From Clavelina lepadiformis (lineage: Eukaryota; Chordata; Ascidiacea; Aplousobranchia; Clavelinidae), in NCBI RefSeq assembly GCF_947623445.1, contig NC_135245.1:6455501-6519500 (forward strand): a stretch of DNA of 64,000 nt. The letters are read 5' to 3'. A model generated the notes under the pieces. The model had not been told where the DNA came from and did not search any database. It saw only the letters and a program-made list of their open reading frames with translations. The position numbers were made by a program, and so were the translations under genes. The stretch's first letter is position 1. Each line of letters opens with the position of its first letter. Below, in pieces: positions 24,821 to 36,171 of the stretch.

Positions 24821-27125
24821 CCTATAAACTTCTTAGAAACAATCCCCTAGGTGCTGAAAACAACTTTATTCTTTGATTCGTGGTCAGACGAGGTCCTTAA
24901 AAATTTTTGACTTTATTGACTTTTGCGGGCCCTACTAATCACGTTACAGCTGTAATCAGTATCGTGTAATCAGGTGCTTTTCGTACTCGCATATTCCATA
25001 AAAGAACCCAAGTTTGTGCAGAACCCCACACTCTTGCATCGCCGAATAAACGACGGTTTGATTGGAGTCGTATCGTTACTGCATCGCACACGTTTAATAT
25101 TGTAGCCGCCTGTGAAGCTGGAAAGAGCAAGCCCCTTCAAGAGTCAGATTTATCGGAGTTACTAAATGTACAACGGTCCTTTCACACGTATCAAACCTCT
25201 CCGATACGTTACGTTAGCAATGTAGGGAAATTTGGCAATCAACGCACAAGAAATATAAAGTTTGAATAGTTTCCATATGAGCGTATACGTTTTTACCGTA
25301 CAACATGCCGGTAATGTTGAGGCAATAAGCCATTGTGACGTCAGCTAAAACATCTCTATAAACGGATGTCGGATGCACAATCAAACGGCGTGTGGGTGTT
25401 CCTGTACTGATGTGTATTACGTTTCCACATCAAACAATTGATTAATAATTATTATATTATACGCTATATGTGCTGCACTAGACATAAGCAACTGAGTTCT
25501 CCGTTTTTAGTTGCAGAGTGTCAGAACTGCAGTATTTTCGATACATTATAGACCTTGTTTTGTGTCGATTGCTTGTATTTTACCTACGTCAACAAATTAT
25601 TAAATCGTCATGATTTAGTAGACCTCCTGAAGGTCGCTGCTTAGTAGAAACAGCCTGTAGTATAGACTCTGCACTAGAGAAGGCCAAATGTGGCAGGCAC
25701 AAACAGTTTTTGCGGCCCTCGACCAGCCTGGCGATTAGAGTTGATGTAATTGTATCTATATGTGTGAAACGGTTGGCGTTAAGTGCAATAATTTATTGAT
25801 CAAGTTTCCCAGTTTGAACTGTCAAAAAACAAGATACCGATTTTGTAAGCCAAAGCTTGTAACCAGAAATTTTTAGAATTAGAAGTTTTGCGATAGAAAT
25901 TGTATTAGATTAGTTAACTTTAACGAAGATTAAACTTCTACAAACATAACACCGATTAATTTAATGGAGTTTTAACGTTAACCATATAGTTCACAGCATG
26001 GCTGAACTAAAGATCGACGAAGCGGCTTAACAACAGAAATTTACAAACTTTTCATTAAACGAAAATTATTTCCATTTTCGATTTTTTGATGTTTTAATAT
26101 AATCCTGTTTTAATATAATTACCGATCCCTATAAGCGAAAAAACGTTAATATTTTCGTTTCCTCATCTGCTTTACTTTTCAAGAAAATCGAGCTGAATTT
26201 TTTTCGACAAAAATACGATTTGTCCTGTGAAATCTTTTAAACTGAATTAGTAAGTTTTTCGTACCCCGTCAGCAACAAGAGGCCAACAAAAAAGATTTAC
26301 CATCTCCTTACAGTTCTTTCAATATTGCTTTGGTTAAATTAATTTAAGTCTAACCAAAAAAATTGCAATGGATCAACTATAGGCCAGATAACTCTATGGG
26401 TACTTTCCCATTTTACCTTTTTAGTAATGATTTTAGCAACAAATTTAATATCTTTCGTTTAACAGCTAAAAAGCTTTTTCTTTATTTAAACATATAGTAT
26501 ACATTTGAGTAATCCAATGAGTTTTAAACACAACTTTGAAAAGGATATACAATAATAGTATAAATTGGAAAGCAGGTTAGCATAAGGAAGTCGAGGGCAA
26601 TTATAAGAAGGTCGCATGAGCATGAGCATTATGGCGGGGAAATCGTTCAATGCACCATTTCATTGTGAAATTTTGTGAAATGGAAATTCTTTATTGTGCA
26701 CAACTGCTATTTTTAGTGCACAGTTAGCAGCAGGATAATTAAGTTGTGCACCAGAAGGAAATTTTTACTAGCAACGCATATAGCCGAGCTTATTAAATGC
26801 ATTTTCGACAATCATTAATGATGGTGTAACTATACGCTACAAAAATTGGATGACTGATGAGGCGTAAAAACAGTTTTTAATTAACCGGCAAATATTTTAG
26901 TGAACATTTGGCAACACTGTACCGATAAGAAAGTATAGAATCTGTAAGTTCTTAGTTAGTTTTTTTAGTAAATTATTGTCAAACAGGGTTGGGTATAGAT
27001 ATGAATGAAAATTTTTGTTCTCATTTCATTTTTAATGCTTATAACGTTTATCTATAATGTACTACAAAATAATTAACTTGGGTTTTGTTAATAAACTTTC
27101 AGTAAACTTTATTGACGAAGTAAAG

Positions 27126-27452
27126 ATGGGTGAATTTCAACACGGTTTATGTGGATGCTTTGACAACTGCGGTGTGTGCATTGTCAGCTACTTTGCACCA
27201 TGCTACACAGTTGGCAAAACGGCAGAAGCGGTTGGTGATGATTGCGTCCTCTGTGGCGTTGCTTACGTTTTCACTGGCTGTATCGCTGGAACAATTATCA
27301 GAGGTAAAGTTCGCCAGCAAAGAAATATCGAGGGGACTGGACTCGGGGACTTTTGTGTTCATCTCTTCTGCCCGTTGTGTGCCATCATCCAGGATCACAA
27401 CGAAGTGGTAGGAAACCAAGCCGCAATTGGACAGTCCATGGCAAGAGTATAA
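27126..27452 (+). CDS. PLAC8-like cysteine-rich protein B
   Basis: 108 residues, ATG at 27126, stop TAA at 27450-27452. Same length and layout as the 21234 gene: MGEFQHG, CFDNCGVC at 11-18, PCYTVGK at 25-31, FCPLCAIIQD at 81-90. Two cysteines of the central cluster differ (DDCVLCGVAY against DSCCVCCLAY). A good acceptor (AACTTTCAG) about 26 nt upstream of the ATG again points to a 5' UTR intron or leader acceptor. A poly(A)-like AATAAA overlaps the stop codon region (27451-27456) and another lies at about 27668. Membrane association is inferred from the family and the hydrophobic core; function unknown. Confidence 0.9.
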   Translation: MGEFQHGLCGCFDNCGVCIVSYFAPCYTVGKTAEAVGDDCVLCGVAYVFTGCIAGTIIRGKVRQQRNIEGTGLGDFCVHLFCPLCAIIQDHNEVVGNQAAIGQSMARV

Positions 27453-29350
27453 TAAAATTTCAACGATCACAAAACTCATTTATATAAGTTTTGTTGTTAT
27501 TACATAATCTGTTATCTTAATCATATAACTGGTTTAATTGCAAGATTATATATATGGACAATATTACAAATCGCATATTATGCAGTGTCATCTAATAAAA
27601 TAATTCATACTCTTTTGAAAGGTTAACTAGAAATATATCTCATCAAGTGTAGTTAATCATTCAGTTCAATAAAGCGGCACCGCTTTTAGTTTTACAATAT
27701 TAAGGAACCTAGTAACGATTTTAGACATACTTTAAGAGTAGGCCTATATCTGCAAACAAACGCAAAACAGGTGACAACCACCGGCAATTTCCTACTGACA
27801 GCAGAAATTCAATCTAGGTCGTAATATACCAAGTGGAAAAGGTCTTCGGGATACCATTGTCGATCGTAAAACGTTTTGGAACGCGCAACAGCTTGTCAGC
27901 GGAAGCGAGACAGCTACTGAAAATAAATCTGCGTTGTTTTCGGCAAAACCATCAATAATTTTTTGCTGCTAGAAATGGACCCTTTGTGGTGTCAGCAGCC
28001 ACTTGCGTAGTTAAACAATTTCTTTGGGGTAGGTTTTCCTGGTCAGGACATAATACATTTTCATTTGTAAGTTAGTTACAGTATTATGGTCACACAAATT
28101 GTATTAAAATTCAGAGTGACTTTTTACCGTATATAGGTCACACAGCCAAAAGTTAAAGATAGGCGGTTAGCTTAGGGAGAATGGGTATGCATAACGTCGA
28201 CTTAAGCTACTTCGGATATACTTGAAGTTAGATTTAGAGTCAGATTAGAAGGAGGATTTAAATCAGGTTTGGGTTTCTATGCTGAAACATTTAAGTTAGG
28301 TCAACAAGAAACCATGAAAAGTAGCTCTGAGTGTACAATTTTTTCAGGTGAAATAGTGACAGCCATTAAAATTCGGGTATAGGTTTTAAACCCCAACACC
28401 CATGCGTGCAAAACTTCCAGCAACACATATTAACTCTATGTGATACAGCCGAAACCTGTTTCTGAAAACAATTAATTTTGTTTGAGATTTGAGTATTCAG
28501 TCATGTCATTGATGTATAATTTTTGGAGAGGTTTGTGATTCTGAGTATAGAAATACTTACACATACACTAGATAATGTCCTATGCTTTCTAATATTCTAC
28601 CTACTTTGTTCTTAATCAGAATCATGCCTTGTTCTTGTGAATAATCTTTTGATGCTTTACTGCTCGTATAATTGGCAACGAATGTAAACCAAAATACAAA
28701 GGCAGACTGTTTCATTGGATTTTGAAAACTGATATTGGCTAGTTTTAATGGATTGCATATTGGCCAATGACGTACAGAAACCATGGAGTCCCTCGGAATG
28801 CAGAAAATCAATATTCTTATAAACACTCTCACATAAATTATTTTACTCAATGTTGCAAACTCGACCTCAAACTTGAAAAAAGTTGATCGTTTTGCCAAAC
28901 TTAAGTTCGAAATGTAATATACATCAGGGGACAAAGAAAGAGCGGCTTAATACGTTTCTCTCTTTCGTTTATCCTATATTCTGGCGCGCTTTTTCTTTTC
29001 CTCTTCGGCATTTCTGTCGGCCAGTTGACCACAGGGGAAGGTAGCGTATTTCAAATAAAATCATTGATACATGTGTCGTGTAACTTTTCAAAATAGATCT
29101 ATTGTTCAAAGTATATTTATTTTTCATAACAAAGAAAACATGTTGAAAATCGAAAGCCAATGATTTTTTTTCTTTAAACTTGTGAAAGTCACATCTTTTT
29201 ACGACGTATACTTTTCTAGTAATTATAACGTGTGACTTGGGTATAGCCTAATAACCAAAATTCGATCACCTGGTGAAGATGTAGAATAATAAGCTAACTT
29301 TACATATACTTCCTTACGGAAGTTTCGTGAATCGTGACACCAAGCTTGTT

Positions 29351-29409
<59 letters not shown>

Positions 29410-30427
29410 TGTATTCAGGTGGGAATCATTTTGAGTTTACGATTTTGAGTTCACTGCTCTTACGGTGTAGGATTTAATATCACAAGCAATAAAAGTTTAC
29501 TAACAGAAGCCTCAAAACTATTATTACATGTATTTTATACAAAGAAAAAAAGGCTTGCTTAATATATGAAAACCTACAAGCACGGTATGATAAGAATAAA
29601 CAGGATATGATACTTGCCAGCATGAAATATTTCAGCACAAATACGTGCTATCACTCGATGTTATTGGTTTTGAAGTGCACTTTAGTAGCAAAAAGTCTTG
29701 CAGGTCAGTTTAGATAAACAGGTCTGCAATCAGTTGTCAATGAAATGATGATTTTCGAGTTCAACTGATGATTTCAGCCTATGAAAGGCAAGCCATGGCA
29801 TGTCGTATTTTAGGGGAACGTTGGATAAATGCCATAATTTGTGGTGCGGTATTTAGTGAGCAGTTTGATTCTCGACCGTAATCTCTGAGTCTAATCAATT
29901 ATCCTGCTGTCGCATTAATAGCTGTGGTGCCTTACCAGTCTTCAAGCCAACACGCAGTAACAATACTCAGAGGTTTTATATTCAGGGCCAGGTAGCCTAC
30001 TGGCTAGCTTGATATTATACGGCTCAGCACGGTAATATATTGACGTTTTGATATAAGCTACAAAAATGAAAACAAAAAGGAGTACGAGATTATCATGAAA
30101 TTCCTGTTTTGCGTTTACACATTCCCAAACTACATGGTGCGAAAGTCCTAAACCAATCACTGAATACCGAGATTCTAGCGTTTGTTTTATCGTTCTTTCA
30201 ATTTGGGAAATATCTGAGTTCGATGCCGAATTCGTAATGATTAATTAGCGGGAAGCGTACGGCTGCAATTTTGTGATTTAGGGATAGCGTGATTTGCTTT
30301 TAGCTATTGTACTGTATATACAAAAAATAGCCACAGTCAAAAACGCTTGCAGAGCATAGTAGTTACATTTTAAATATTTTTTGCATTTTGAAAACAGGTA
30401 TAAATTCAACGTATAACACAAACAAGC
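27453..30427. other. Spacer between PLAC8-like gene B and ficolin gene 1
   Basis: It holds the 3' UTR of the PLAC8-like gene and a CAT microsatellite at 29352-29410. Open frames on the minus strand (28557-28934, 28969-29160) have no recognisable domain. The upstream region of ficolin gene 1 has TATAAAT at 30399-30405, about 25 nt before the ATG, directly after AAAACAG; it may be a core promoter element or just follow a leader acceptor. Confidence 0.4.
29352..29410 (+). repeat. (CAT)n microsatellite
   Basis: About 19 uninterrupted CAT units, in no supported coding frame. Confidence 0.95.
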
Positions 30428-31937
30428 ATGCAACTTCATACGGTTTTAATTTTAATAAGTTCTTGTTTGCTATTAGTCTGGATGCAAAATGTAATGGGGA
30501 CGAGACAAGTTACCCTGACTTGTGGGGATGATAATGGGGACGGTAACAGAGGTTTACCTGGTGTACCAGGCAAACAAGGTAGAATAGGACCTCAAGGATT
30601 ACAGGGACCCAAAGGACACAAAGGTGATCCAGGAACGTGTGATAACTGCGGCTCCTTGGAAGGAAGATTAGCAAACCTGGAAAGCAGATTACGTTCGTAA
30701 AATATTAGTATTAGTGATGAGCTCAATATGGTCCATGCTTTGTGCAAGTTTCGCTTAAAAGTAAACGCACTTTTTACAGATCGTTTGGCGAGACTTATCA
30801 ACTCTAGAAACTGCATGGATGTAAAAAAAAGTGGAGCTCAACAAAGCGGTGTCTATGACGTCATAATCGATGGGAAAATTACTTCTGTTTATTGTGACAT
30901 GGAAACGGATGGAGGAGGGTGGATGGTGAGAAAGATGTGAAGGGAATGTGATGTATGCTTGGAGTGGAAAACAATTTCAACTTCCACCAGCATCCTAAAC
31001 GTTCATATTCTATCGCCTTGAAACAATTCATAAAAATTAAAATATACGCAGGTAATTCATCGTCGAATGGATGGAAGCACTGATTTTTATCGAAACTGGG
31101 AATCGTACACTAATGGATTCGGAAACATTTCCCATGAGTTTTGGCTTGGTATGAAAAATAACCGAAATTTCTAAAACGTTGATGCAATTTGTAAATTTAT
31201 TTATCGATTTTGATACAGGATTGGACAATCTTCACGCCATTACAGATCACGTGTCCTATCAGCTTCGGGTTGAACTTGAAGATTGGGAGAACGACCGTCG
31301 ATTCGCAAAATACAGGTTCTTTGTCACATAGGGTGAAAAGGATAAAGGAGTATAGCTTAAAGCCTAAAAGCTATAACTTGCTATATTCACGTTGACAGCT
31401 CCTTTTCTATTGGAGCACCAAGCACTCACTACCAACTTACGGTGGGTGGATACAGTGGAAACGCAGGTACCCTGATTACAACCTGAAACGGTTCAAATAG
31501 ACTCAAAATATTCTCATTGGATAACTGTTAAGTTAGTTTAAATTTATCGAGTGAATAAATATTGTGCTAAACCGAAATATAGTGCAGATTTGTAGATTTG
31601 ACTTGCCAGAGTACAACAAGGTTAAGAAAATTGTTAACACATTGAAATTTACAATTTATTGAAGTGTTCGTAATCTTTCGTGCATGCAGGTGACTCAATG
31701 AGTTACCACAATGGTCGGCTTTTCTCTGCGTTTGACGCTGATAATGACGACACTCACAAAACCAATTGCGCTATTGCGGCCCATGGTGCGTGGTGGTATG
31801 GTGCGTGTTATCATTCAAATTTAAACGGACAATATCTGGAAGGACAAACAACCACCGACAAATCCATGAGCTGGAATCATTTTCATGGCACCAAGTACTC
31901 GTTGAAGTTGGCAGAGATGAAAATTAAGCCACAGTAG
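30428..31937 (+). CDS. Ficolin-like lectin 1 (collagen plus fibrinogen-related domain)
   Basis: Six exons: 30428-30692, 30780-30925, 31052-31148, 31219-31315, 31399-31466, 31690-31937; total 921 nt, 306 residues. Residues 1-24 form a signal peptide ([12 protein letters not shown] core). Nine uninterrupted Gly-X-Y triplets follow at 42-68, then CDNC, which could form interchain disulfides, and a short helical neck. The fibrinogen-like domain runs from ~95 to the end: [39 protein letters not shown], a calcium-site-like DADND segment before NCA, then [16 protein letters not shown], the acetyl-group pocket region of ficolins. Domain order and length (human ficolins about 320) match ficolins, secreted pattern-recognition lectins that can trigger the lectin complement pathway. 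The exon 1 donor (GTTCGT) is weak but is set by phase with the sister gene at 34164. A poly(A) signal AATAAA is at 32362-32367. Confidence 0.92.
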
Positions 31938-34163
31938 GAAACATGAATTTGCCATGACTTTTTGACATCTATTGACCAGCATTACGCCTATGCATTCTAC
32001 CTATAGATATATCTACACATATCTGCATGTATGTTTTCAACCCACTAACTAAATTGATTTGTCGTGTAAAGTTAACGTTTGCATTTTGCTTTCCTTAGAA
32101 ACATTAACACCACTCACCATTAAACGTCGCAATCACTATAGATATAAAAATATGGACAACTAGAAATAATTGTATTGAAATTAGAATTACACAACGTCAA
32201 TTTTTTCAAAGGTATAAGCCTCTGTAAATGGGTTGAAATGAAACTTCTGTAGCGATTTATCATAAAACGCTGATTAAATTGCCACGTGTTGTCTATAGCG
32301 TTTTGCTCGTAAGTCATGTATTCTGTCTATGCTATGCCTATGAGGTTGATACATTTTTTGAAATAAATGCAACTTAGCTTTATTGTAGATCTATTTACAT
32401 CAAGGCTAAAACAAACTTTGATTCATCAGTCGTTTACGTGGATGGCTTACCTATTTACATGCACAATGAACAACGTCCCTTGCAATATCCAACCACGAAT
32501 TGCCCATATCAAGCGCATTATAAGTTTGGCTATCGACACTTGTAATTTTAGGAAATCTATCAATGCTTATGCACCTATATATATGTGTCCCTACAAGATC
32601 AACTTCGAGTTTTACTTAAATGCTAAAATAATGCAAAATCGTTTGTATTTGAACTGTATTTCAAACATGTGCAACTCATAAGAACACCATGTTGGCGTTG
32701 GAAACCAATGAATTTATACAACGTAGTAGATCTATGTCTAGGAAAAGACAAAACACACAAAAAAGGTGCAAATGGAAATAGAAGTTAACTCACCAGAAAA
32801 CTAAACCTGTGCTAAACACAAGACACAAACGCACAATATAGAAACAATGACGAGTGATGGCGACTGTATGTAAACAACTTTCTAATTTTCAATGATAGTG
32901 TGCAAAACGGGACAAATCAAAATGTACATTATATGCCAAACGCTATTGAAATCCCTATACAGGGATTCAGTAGTGACGTCAAAATTGTGTACGTGCTGTA
33001 TATCACGTATTTATTGACGGATATTGCAATTTGTGAAAATTCACCTCTGCTGCACAATTTCATTGAACCTCACAATCGAAGACTTTATGTGATTGATTCA
33101 ACAGCCCGAGAGCTATACCGTGCTGTAAATAAGATTTCAACTAGCTTACCTCCATTATATGAGAAACCGTTTCATATTTCTTTTCAATGCCGAATGCCGT
33201 GATTAATATTGTCCTAAACGTGGAAGACTCTTATCAATACGTATCGTTGGGTCACCACCCCTTCATAAATACCTCACATAACGGCTCCGGAAGTTGCAAT
33301 GAAACGACAAAGATGTTTAGCCCTTTTGGTAGATCTACCTGCCTTAATCGTATATCTACTGCGTATGCGCGCCTTGCAAGTCAGTGTCAAGTCAGTCAGA
33401 CAGTGAAGACAAGACTCATAAACTAAACTCTTACAGAGTTATGTCGATATGACGATGTAGTGTCTTTGCAAAAAGTATCCAAAATTCTTCCGTTTATGAC
33501 GATTTAAATACTGTTTAATGATTTGTTTTGTGAAAACGTCATATTCATAAGCAAGACATAAAATTTATGTGTTATTGGAAAATGCCTGCGCTTAAGACAT
33601 TTAACGCCAACTAACAGTGTAGTTTGAATGTTTTAGACAGAACAACACGTAACATTAGAAGTCAGGTTATAAAGGACAGTTACCAATTTAAAAATCAGCA
33701 GCAACACTGTGGTTATGAAAATGTCGGATTGCACAACGTCACACACTGAAAATAAAACAGCACAGTATATTTTCAATAAGTCACGAATATTTTTCCATGC
33801 TATTTGGACTTAATTGTTTAATTTCGGAAATAGTTTCGCAGCAAAAAATACTCTATGGCTATGCTATCGGTTAAAAGTTAAACAGTTTGTTAAGCTGTGG
33901 ATAAGAGTTGTTTACGAAAGCTTATGTGATTGAAGTAGTCTATCTGAAGAAAATATAAAATATATGATTTAATATGGATTCAGAGTAATGTTGCTCTCGC
34001 ATATTTCATGCGACAGTTACGGAAAAGCAGTCTGAGAGTAGATCGATTAAAGTCAAACTCTACTGTAATATGGAGTGCACTTCAAATTTTATTAGTACGT
34101 TAAATAAAAATTAAACTTCGTATATTTTATAGCTATGTGGTGCAGTTACCACAACGGATAAGC
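31938..34163. other. Spacer between the two ficolin genes
   Basis: It contains the 3' UTR of ficolin 1 (poly(A) signal at 32362-32367). Open frames at 32367-32681 and 32900-33202 have no recognisable domains. I see nothing else. Confidence 0.45.
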
Positions 34164-36171
34164 ATGCATGTATGTTCACTTTTTACAAGTTGTTTCTTGT
34201 TGTTTATCTGCTCCCGGAAATACGTCACAGGAACGAGACAAGTTATTTTAACTTGCGGGGGTGACAATGGAGAAGACGGAAGTGGAATACCTGGGGCACC
34301 AGGTAAACGGGGTGGAATAGGACCGCAAGGGGTACCGGGACCAAAAGGGAGCAAAGGCGATCAAGGAACGTGTGATAATTGTGGGTCGCTGGAAGAGAGG
34401 TTGACCGGTTTGGAGAACAAGTTAAGTCAGTAGCCTTACAAGTACAGTTCGTTTTGAAAGTTCATCAAACTAATTTCAGACAAATAATCCGATTTTTTAG
34501 AGGTGGGGTACAACGAAAAATTAAAGTAACAGTTGTCCCGAAAATTGGACTTAAACGAATTTGTAAACTATGTAAAAAGTAATTTAAAAACTGCGCCCTG
34601 TAACTGCACAGGTTATAGGCTATTTCCCCTTCTAATTATTATTTATTTGCTCCGTTGTTTCAAAGACTGTTTTTAACTATAACAGCTACAAAACCTTAAA
34701 GGTATCTCTAAAAATTCTAAATCTCGCATCTATGGAGTTTTGTAACTTTTTCAGGTCGTTTGTCACGTCTGGTCGACTACAGAAACTGCGAGGACGTTCA
34801 AAATTCTGGAGCTCAGCTCAGCGGTGTCTATGATGTCATAATCGATGGGAAGATTACTTCTGTTTACTGTGATATGGAAACAGACGGTGGAGGATGGCTG
34901 GTAAGTGAAATGCTTAAGATATCTTTTTGTTTACTTTTTATTATTTAATTATTATTGCTTACCATATCTTTGTTTAAAATAAGTTACTGCAGATTTTTTT
35001 ACAATATGTGTAACCTGCATTTTACAACGCCCTGTATTTTATTTTTATTCTGCACCGTAGAAGCTTTGATTTCAGATGGAGCAGTAAACGCATTCTCAAG
35101 TAGACCAACATTTTCGTCTTGTAATATAATTAGACCCAGAGTCAGCTTGTAAACTGTAGCAGATATATATTTCGCTCACAGCGGGCATCACCAACCTTAT
35201 TCAAATAGAACCTGTCATCCCTATATATCTGTTTACGATTTACTAGCTGACTCTGGGTTTAATTGTATATTCTACGTTTGCCAGCGTAGTTTAGCTGATC
35301 CACTGATCGCATACTATTTACTAGCCGACCCTATAATGTTTTCAAATACAGGTTTAGACAGACTTTTATTCTTCCTATAATTGTATTATTTTTAACTTTC
35401 AGGTAATACATCGTCGAATGGATGGAAGCACTGATTTTTATCGAAACCTGGAATCGTATGCCAATGGTTTCGGAAATATTTCTCATGAGTTTTGGCTTGG
35501 TATGAAAATTTCAAGTTAAACGATTTTTTAACGAATAATGAAAACCAATCAATGTCCAATAACAAAGATTTTATGCAGGACTGGACGATCTTCACGTTAT
35601 TACCAATCGCGGATCGTATCAGCTTCGGGTCGAAATTGAAGATTGGGAGAACGACCGTCGATACGCAAAATACAGGTTCTTACAATACAGTAATACGAGA
35701 TGACATGAAACGGCATTAATAGCTAGAGTAAACCTTTCTATAGTAAGCAACGGTTTGCTTCTTAAACATTGACAGCTCATTTTCTGTCGGGGCCCCAAAC
35801 ACTCATTATCAACTTTCGGTGGAAGGATACAGCGGAAACGCAGGTAGGCTGCTGATGTTAGATATTTTTATCCAAGTACTAAGTACTGTTTTTAAGCAAA
35901 TAAGCAAGCAAGTTTTTATGCAGGTAACTCAATGAGTTATCACAATGGACGTCCGTTTTCAACCTTCGATGATGACAATGATGGATACGATAATTTAAAC
36001 TGCGCAGTAGAAGAGCATGGAGCATGGTGGTACGACCGGTGCTATCATGCAAATTTAAACGGCCAATATCTGGAAGGACAAACAAACACTGACAAATCCA
36101 TGAGCTGGCATCATTTCCATGGCACTAAATACTCGTTGAGGTTTGCAGAGATGAAGATCAAACCTCAGTAA
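34164..36171 (+). CDS. Ficolin-like lectin 2 (tandem paralogue)
   Basis: Six exons: 34164-34425, 34755-34900, 35403-35499, 35579-35675, 35776-35843, 35924-36171; 918 nt, 305 residues. Exons 2-6 have exactly the lengths of ficolin 1 (146, 97, 97, 68, 248), so the two arose by tandem duplication. The ATG at 34164 is chosen because it gives a signal peptide (CSLFTSCFLLFIC) directly before GTRQV, as in the sister gene. Nine Gly-X-Y triplets at 41-67, CDNC, then the fibrinogen domain with [32 protein letters not shown] and [12 protein letters not shown] NLNGQYL. The largest differences from the sister lie around the ligand pocket (EEHGAWWYDRCYHANLNG against [18 protein letters not shown]), which may mean different ligands. 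Intron 2 carries a MITE. Confidence 0.92.
35121..35274 (+). mobile_element. MITE in intron 2 of ficolin gene 2
   Basis: About 154 bp with ~50-bp imperfect terminal inverted repeats. The left arm contains ATTAGACCCAGAGTCAGCTT and the right arm AGCTGACTCTGGGTTTAATT; both continue inward to GTAAA...CAGATATATA. A partial related piece (TTTACTAGCCGACCCTATAAT) lies at about 35317. No target duplication was confirmed. Confidence 0.7.

Larger units (their letters stand above)
21561..27125. other. Long spacer between the two intact PLAC8-like genes
   Basis: No gene is recognised. Repeat debris includes GACTCGA-type clusters at about 22775-22910 and 24130-24200, a CCATACGTCCCG...GGGACAGTCCCG stretch at 22926-22990, inverted GGGTTCGCGCGAACCC words near 23068 and 23369, and a three-unit 17-bp tandem repeat at 24763-24820. 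Open frames here are short and show no family match. Confidence 0.45.

Noticed and set aside
27147..27479. 110-codon minus-strand open frame over PLAC8-like gene B
   Set aside because: Antisense shadow of the intact plus-strand gene; no domain of its own.
29352..29410. CAT tract as a coding poly-His or poly-Ile run
   Set aside because: No flanking exon or splice signal supports translation; it is a plain microsatellite.
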